51,112 bases of DNA from contig JAUVXG010000011.1 of NCBI GenBank assembly GCA_030603685.1, positions 1-51,112 of the forward strand, given 5' to 3'. Position 1 is the stretch's first letter. Each line of letters starts with the position of its first letter. This DNA is from Pleomorphomonas sp. Lineage in GTDB: Bacteria; Pseudomonadota; Alphaproteobacteria; Rhizobiales; Pleomorphomonadaceae. The position numbers and the translations under genes are program-made. Below the pieces are notes generated by a model, which saw only the letters and a list, made by a program, of their open reading frames with translations, was not told where the DNA came from and ran no database searches. Positions 50,910 to 51,112 of this stretch are shown piece by piece.

Positions 50910-51112
50910 TCAAGGACACCAGAGAACCTTGACCAGCTTCTCCGACTTGAGAAGACTGCGCACCGGCATCTCCAGCACGTCGTCGCCGGCCACGGCCTTC
51001 TCGAAGGCGGCGCGCTTCTCGGCGCCCTCGATGTGCAGCAGGATTTCATCGGCACCCAACAGCAGCGGCAGGGTGAGCGTGATGCGCGGCTCGCCGGCGG
51101 CCTTGGCGTTGA
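50910..51112 (-). CDS. pgl: 6-phosphogluconolactonase, C-terminal end (partial)
   Basis: The last 67 codons of the gene are in the window; the start lies beyond the edge. The readable part contains RITLTLPLLLGADEILLHIE, GAEKRAAFEKAV and the end DDVLEMPVRSLLKSEKLVK followed by VLWCP. This matches the end of DevB/Pgl proteins, which hydrolyse 6-phosphogluconolactone in the pentose phosphate or Entner-Doudoroff route. The TGA at 50910-50912 is followed about 100 bases later by a strong terminator. Confidence 0.88.
   Translation of the reverse strand, partial: NAKAAGEPRITLTLPLLLGADEILLHIEGAEKRAAFEKAVAGDDVLEMPVRSLLKSEKLVKVLWCP

Overview
The window is a GC-rich chromosomal stretch from an alphaproteobacterium, most likely a Hyphomicrobiales (Rhizobiales) member. 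The evidence is the alpha-type flagellar regulators FlaF, FlbT and FliX, an Hpt orphan, a DksA with a degenerate zinc site, and a giant coiled-coil protein that resembles the growth-pole-ring protein GPR/RgsE of Agrobacterium and Sinorhizobium. I cannot fix the genus; a Pleomorphomonas-like organism is only a guess. No rRNA, tRNA, insertion sequence, prophage or CRISPR array was seen.

Positions 1-22106 are a flagellar cluster. On the minus strand lie fliL-fliM and the start of a small membrane protein. Divergently come flgF-flgG-flgA-flgH behind a sigma-54 promoter. dksA and fliX (minus) follow, then flgI, a rod-binding protein and an FlgN-like gene behind a second sigma-54 promoter, then a flaG-like gene. 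flaF and two near-paralogous flagellins are on minus, a third divergent flagellin and flbT on plus, and flgE-flgK-flgL on minus behind a third sigma-54 promoter. This covers C-ring, rod, P and L rings, hook, hook-filament junction and filament with its post-transcriptional regulators.

Positions 22236-29648 hold sixA-ycjX-ycjF (minus), a glutamine-synthetase-family ligase, a membrane acyltransferase whose 3' end overlaps it antisense, a 2Fe-2S ferredoxin, an orphan Hpt protein and a roughly 680-base non-coding gap.

Positions 29649-35738 encode the GPR/RgsE-like giant protein. It contains about 117 consecutive 11-residue repeats in one unbroken register. A single in-frame TAA splits it into ORFs of 1666 and 362 residues.

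Positions 35839-39855 are a bufferin-type operon: DUF2282 precursor (bufA), DUF692 MNIO enzyme (bufB), DUF2063 partner (bufC), DoxX protein (bufD), an ECF sigma factor (SigF-like) and its NrsF/DUF1109 membrane anti-sigma factor. A SigF-like promoter precedes bufA. Together they look like a metal-responsive, copper-binding RiPP system.

Positions 39874-44176 (minus) are an Mla-type lipid transporter: STAS-MlaE, MlaF, a long MlaD and an auxiliary lipoprotein. Then follow an Ala-Glu-type dipeptide epimerase, an MFS transporter, a CheZ-like phosphatase with a tandem-repeat acidic linker, a YjfB-like small motility protein, a metallophosphoesterase-glycosyltransferase pair (PlcP-Agt-like lipid remodelling, with a possible Pho box), and the 3' end of a 6-phosphogluconolactonase gene.
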